Source: Bacteroidales bacterium UBA1216
Lineage (GTDB): Bacteria > Bacteroidota > Bacteroidia > Bacteroidales > Paludibacteraceae
NCBI GenBank assembly: GCA_002309255.1
Contig: DBXI01000007.1
Coordinates: forward strand, 918-33,472
Length of the DNA: 32,555 nt
Direction: 5' to 3'
The translations under genes were made by a program, and so were the position numbers. The notes below the pieces were generated by a model, which did not search any database, was not told the DNA's origin, and saw nothing but the letters and a program-made list of their open reading frames with translations. Shown here piece by piece: positions 31,026 to 32,555 of this stretch. Position 1 is the first letter of the stretch. The number at the start of each line of letters is the position of its first letter.

Positions 31026-32435
31026 ATGATACAACTGCTTATACTCCTTCATGTGTTCTTCGTCAGCTTCACTGACAAGCCTGTTGATGCCGGCACTCAG
31101 CCTGCTCTCTCACCGCGTGCTATAGAGCAACGCGCCAAGTGGCACATCGCGCTCGATGAGCTCGATTACCCCGTAAGTGCCGCCTACCTCGACAGCCTCA
31201 GCAGGCGCGTGGACACCATTCATCACACCTCACGCTGGATGAACGGCGCTACCTGCACCATGAGCGAGGAGATGGCAGCCGAGGTCAAGCAGTGGGACTT
31301 TGTGAAGGATGTGCAGATCACGCGCGACGACTCGCCGCGCGGCGCGTTCTACATGCGCCGTAGCCTGCACGCGCAGCAGACAACAGAGCAAGACGTAGAG
31401 CTCGTCACCGAACGACAGCTCGCACTGTACAACCTGCTGCCACTACACGACCTGGGCTATCATGGGCAAGGGATCTTGATCACCATCTGCGACGGAGGAT
31501 TCACCAATGCCAACACACTGGATTGCTTCCGGCATGAACTCGAACTCGGGCACTTTGACTTCACCGACGATGTAGATGACTTCTACGGCTACACCGGCAC
31601 GCATGGCACGAACTGCCTGAGCACGATCTCCGGACTGAAAGAGTACGAGTACTATGGCTCAGCCACCCGGGCGCAGTACTACCTCATGCGCTCCGAGGAG
31701 AATGAAACAGAGTCGCCCAAGGAGATGGACAACCTCGTGGCGGCACTCGAAAAAGCCGATTCGCTGGGCACGAACATCTTCTCCGTATCATTGGGCTATG
31801 CGTATTTCGATAACGATGAATGGACGCTTGGCTACGATGATCTGGACGGCCGGTCAACACGCGCCAGCCGTGCAGCTACCATCGCCGCACGGAAAGGTAT
31901 GTTGGTCTGCGTGGCTGCGGGTAACGAGGGGGATGATGACTGGCGACGGATCTCCGTACCGGCGGATGCCGACTCTATCCTGACCGTTGGCGCCATGACC
32001 GTCGATAGTGTCATGGGGGCGTTCTCCAGTTTTGGACCATCGGCTGACGGGCGCATCAAGCCCGAAGTATGCGCAGTGGGCGTGCAAGCCGCGCTCATCA
32101 ATCCTAACAACAACGTCAGGCGCGCCAACGGAACCAGCTTTGCAACTCCACTGATCGCTGGCTTGGCGGCCACACTCTGGTCCGCACTACCCGACGAGAA
32201 CGCAATGCAGATACGCGAACGAATCATCCGATCGGCTAACCACTACAGCTCCCCAGATCCCGACAACCACTACGGATACGGCATCCCTGACGCCTATGCA
32301 GCCTACCTCGGACGTACAGCCACACTCGCAGACACACCCGCAACTACACGCACCACGAAGTACATACAAGGAAACAACATCTTCATCTACCGCAACGGTA
32401 GAACCTACTCTATTTACGGCATCTTATCGGAATAA
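31026..32435 (+). CDS. Secreted S8 (subtilisin-like) serine protease
   Basis: A 469-aa exported protease. The ATG at 31026 begins a signal peptide (IQLLILLHVFFVSFTD). Residues about 20-125 resemble a propeptide region. The S8 domain has the full triad: Asp156 in ITICDGGF, His193 in GTHGTNC and Ser371 in NGTSFATPLIAGL, with the oxyanion-region CVAAGNEGDDD. The last 30 residues carry KYIQGNNIFIYRNGRTYSIY, the short tail shared with the amylase and BspA-like proteins. It probably acts at the surface or outside the cell, either in nutrition or in processing exported proteins. It has its own promoter, and an octanucleotide array starts at the stop. Confidence 0.93.
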   Translation: MIQLLILLHVFFVSFTDKPVDAGTQPALSPRAIEQRAKWHIALDELDYPVSAAYLDSLSRRVDTIHHTSRWMNGATCTMSEEMAAEVKQWDFVKDVQITRDDSPRGAFYMRRSLHAQQTTEQDVELVTERQLALYNLLPLHDLGYHGQGILITICDGGFTNANTLDCFRHELELGHFDFTDDVDDFYGYTGTHGTNCLSTISGLKEYEYYGSATRAQYYLMRSEENETESPKEMDNLVAALEKADSLGTNIFSVSLGYAYFDNDEWTLGYDDLDGRSTRASRAATIAARKGMLVCVAAGNEGDDDWRRISVPADADSILTVGAMTVDSVMGAFSSFGPSADGRIKPEVCAVGVQAALINPNNNVRRANGTSFATPLIAGLAATLWSALPDENAMQIRERIIRSANHYSSPDPDNHYGYGIPDAYAAYLGRTATLADTPATTRTTKYIQGNNIFIYRNGRTYSIYGILSE

Positions 32436-32466
32436 CGGGATATCGAGATTACGGGATTACGGGATA
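32435..32466 (+). repeat. Octanucleotide array at the subtilase stop
   Basis: Four units: ACGGGATA, TCGAGATT, ACGGGATT, ACGGGATA. The first base is the last A of the TAA stop (32433-32435). The array lies between the convergent subtilase and SRP RNA genes. Confidence 0.8.
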
Positions 32467-32485
32467 ACTGCCGGAATAATAACAC

Positions 32486-32504
32486 AAAAAAAGGGAAGCG
32501 ATCT
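32486..32504 (-). terminator. Terminator of the SRP RNA gene
   Basis: On the minus strand the RNA ends with ATCGCTTCCC followed by seven T (32492-32486). The final stem is GCGAT/ATCGC with loop GTAG. The T run sets the likely 3' end near 32490. Confidence 0.7.
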
Positions 32505-32555
32505 ACATCGCACCGCTACAACCTCTTACCCTTGCTTCGGTCAAGACCTGGGGGA
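32493..32555 (-). ncRNA. ffs: Bacterial small SRP RNA (4.5S), 3' part, truncated by the window edge
   Basis: Read on the minus strand, the sequence shows CCAGGTCTTGACCGAAGCA, which lines up with the domain IV apex of E. coli 4.5S RNA (CAGGTCCGGAAGGAAGCA) with equal spacing and the conserved GAAGCA. Downstream, GCGATGTAGATCGC matches the E. coli GGGATGTAGCTGG region. The RNA binds Ffh and targets membrane and secreted proteins to the Sec machinery. The E. coli-type GGAA tetraloop is replaced, probably by UGAC (URRC type). The 5' part lies beyond position 32555. The identification is by eye. Confidence 0.8.

Overview
The window looks like chromosomal DNA from a member of the Bacteroidales (Bacteroidota), probably an uncultured gut- or rumen-type lineage. 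Seven promoters match the Bacteroidota form TTTG-N20-TAnnTTTG exactly. Most starts lack a Shine-Dalgarno. The gene content is typical of the group: BspA leucine-rich repeat proteins, DUF3078, a PorE-like type IX secretion lipoprotein, an OMP_b-brl/TonB-type barrel, DUF4139, DUF1015 and a Bacteroidota-type PpiD. I cannot name genus or species.

Layout. 1-159: 3' end of a probable succinate dehydrogenase/fumarate reductase flavoprotein gene, closed by a long hairpin. 286-2760: an accessory-looking, more A+T-rich segment with an unknown coiled-coil protein and a winged-helix DNA-binding protein. The latter is flanked and interrupted by short repeats that resemble an iteron-type replication or partition module. 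2773-8944: two tandem secreted BspA-like surface proteins behind one promoter. 9013-10726: bactofilin and DUF1015. 10756-12822: porE-like lipoprotein. 12957-14309: thyA and folA. 14340-18979: a consensus sigma-54 promoter, then a DUF4139 protein and a large outer-membrane barrel protein. 19040-23794: lgt, DUF3078, a carboxypeptidase-regulatory-domain protein and an aspartate-type aminotransferase, ending in a bidirectional terminator. 23838-27243 (minus strand): dut, a secreted alpha/beta hydrolase and a secreted GH13 alpha-amylase. 27466-32435: gcvT, ppiD-like chaperone and a secreted subtilase. 32493-32555: 3' part of the SRP RNA on the minus strand.

How the genes fit together. Envelope biogenesis and protein export dominate: Lgt makes lipoproteins, PorE is a T9SS accessory lipoprotein, PpiD is a periplasmic chaperone, and four secreted proteins (two BspA-like, the amylase and the subtilase) end in the same short C-terminal motif, plausibly a sorting tail. 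A nucleotide set (thyA, folA, dut) and gcvT, which yields methylene-THF, form a loose one-carbon/thymidylate theme.

The most unusual material lies between genes. (1) A modular element of about 23 nt or more has conserved flanks around a variable, base-paired core; four copies begin exactly in a TAG stop codon. (2) At most other gene ends there are tandem arrays of 7- or 8-nt units, each array with its own sequence. (3) Promoters carry a hairpin holding the -33 TTTG, followed by an oligo-T run, so that terminator and promoter are superimposed. (4) The iteron-like module at 1.4-2.7 kb. All functions are inferred from sequence reading alone; no database search was run.
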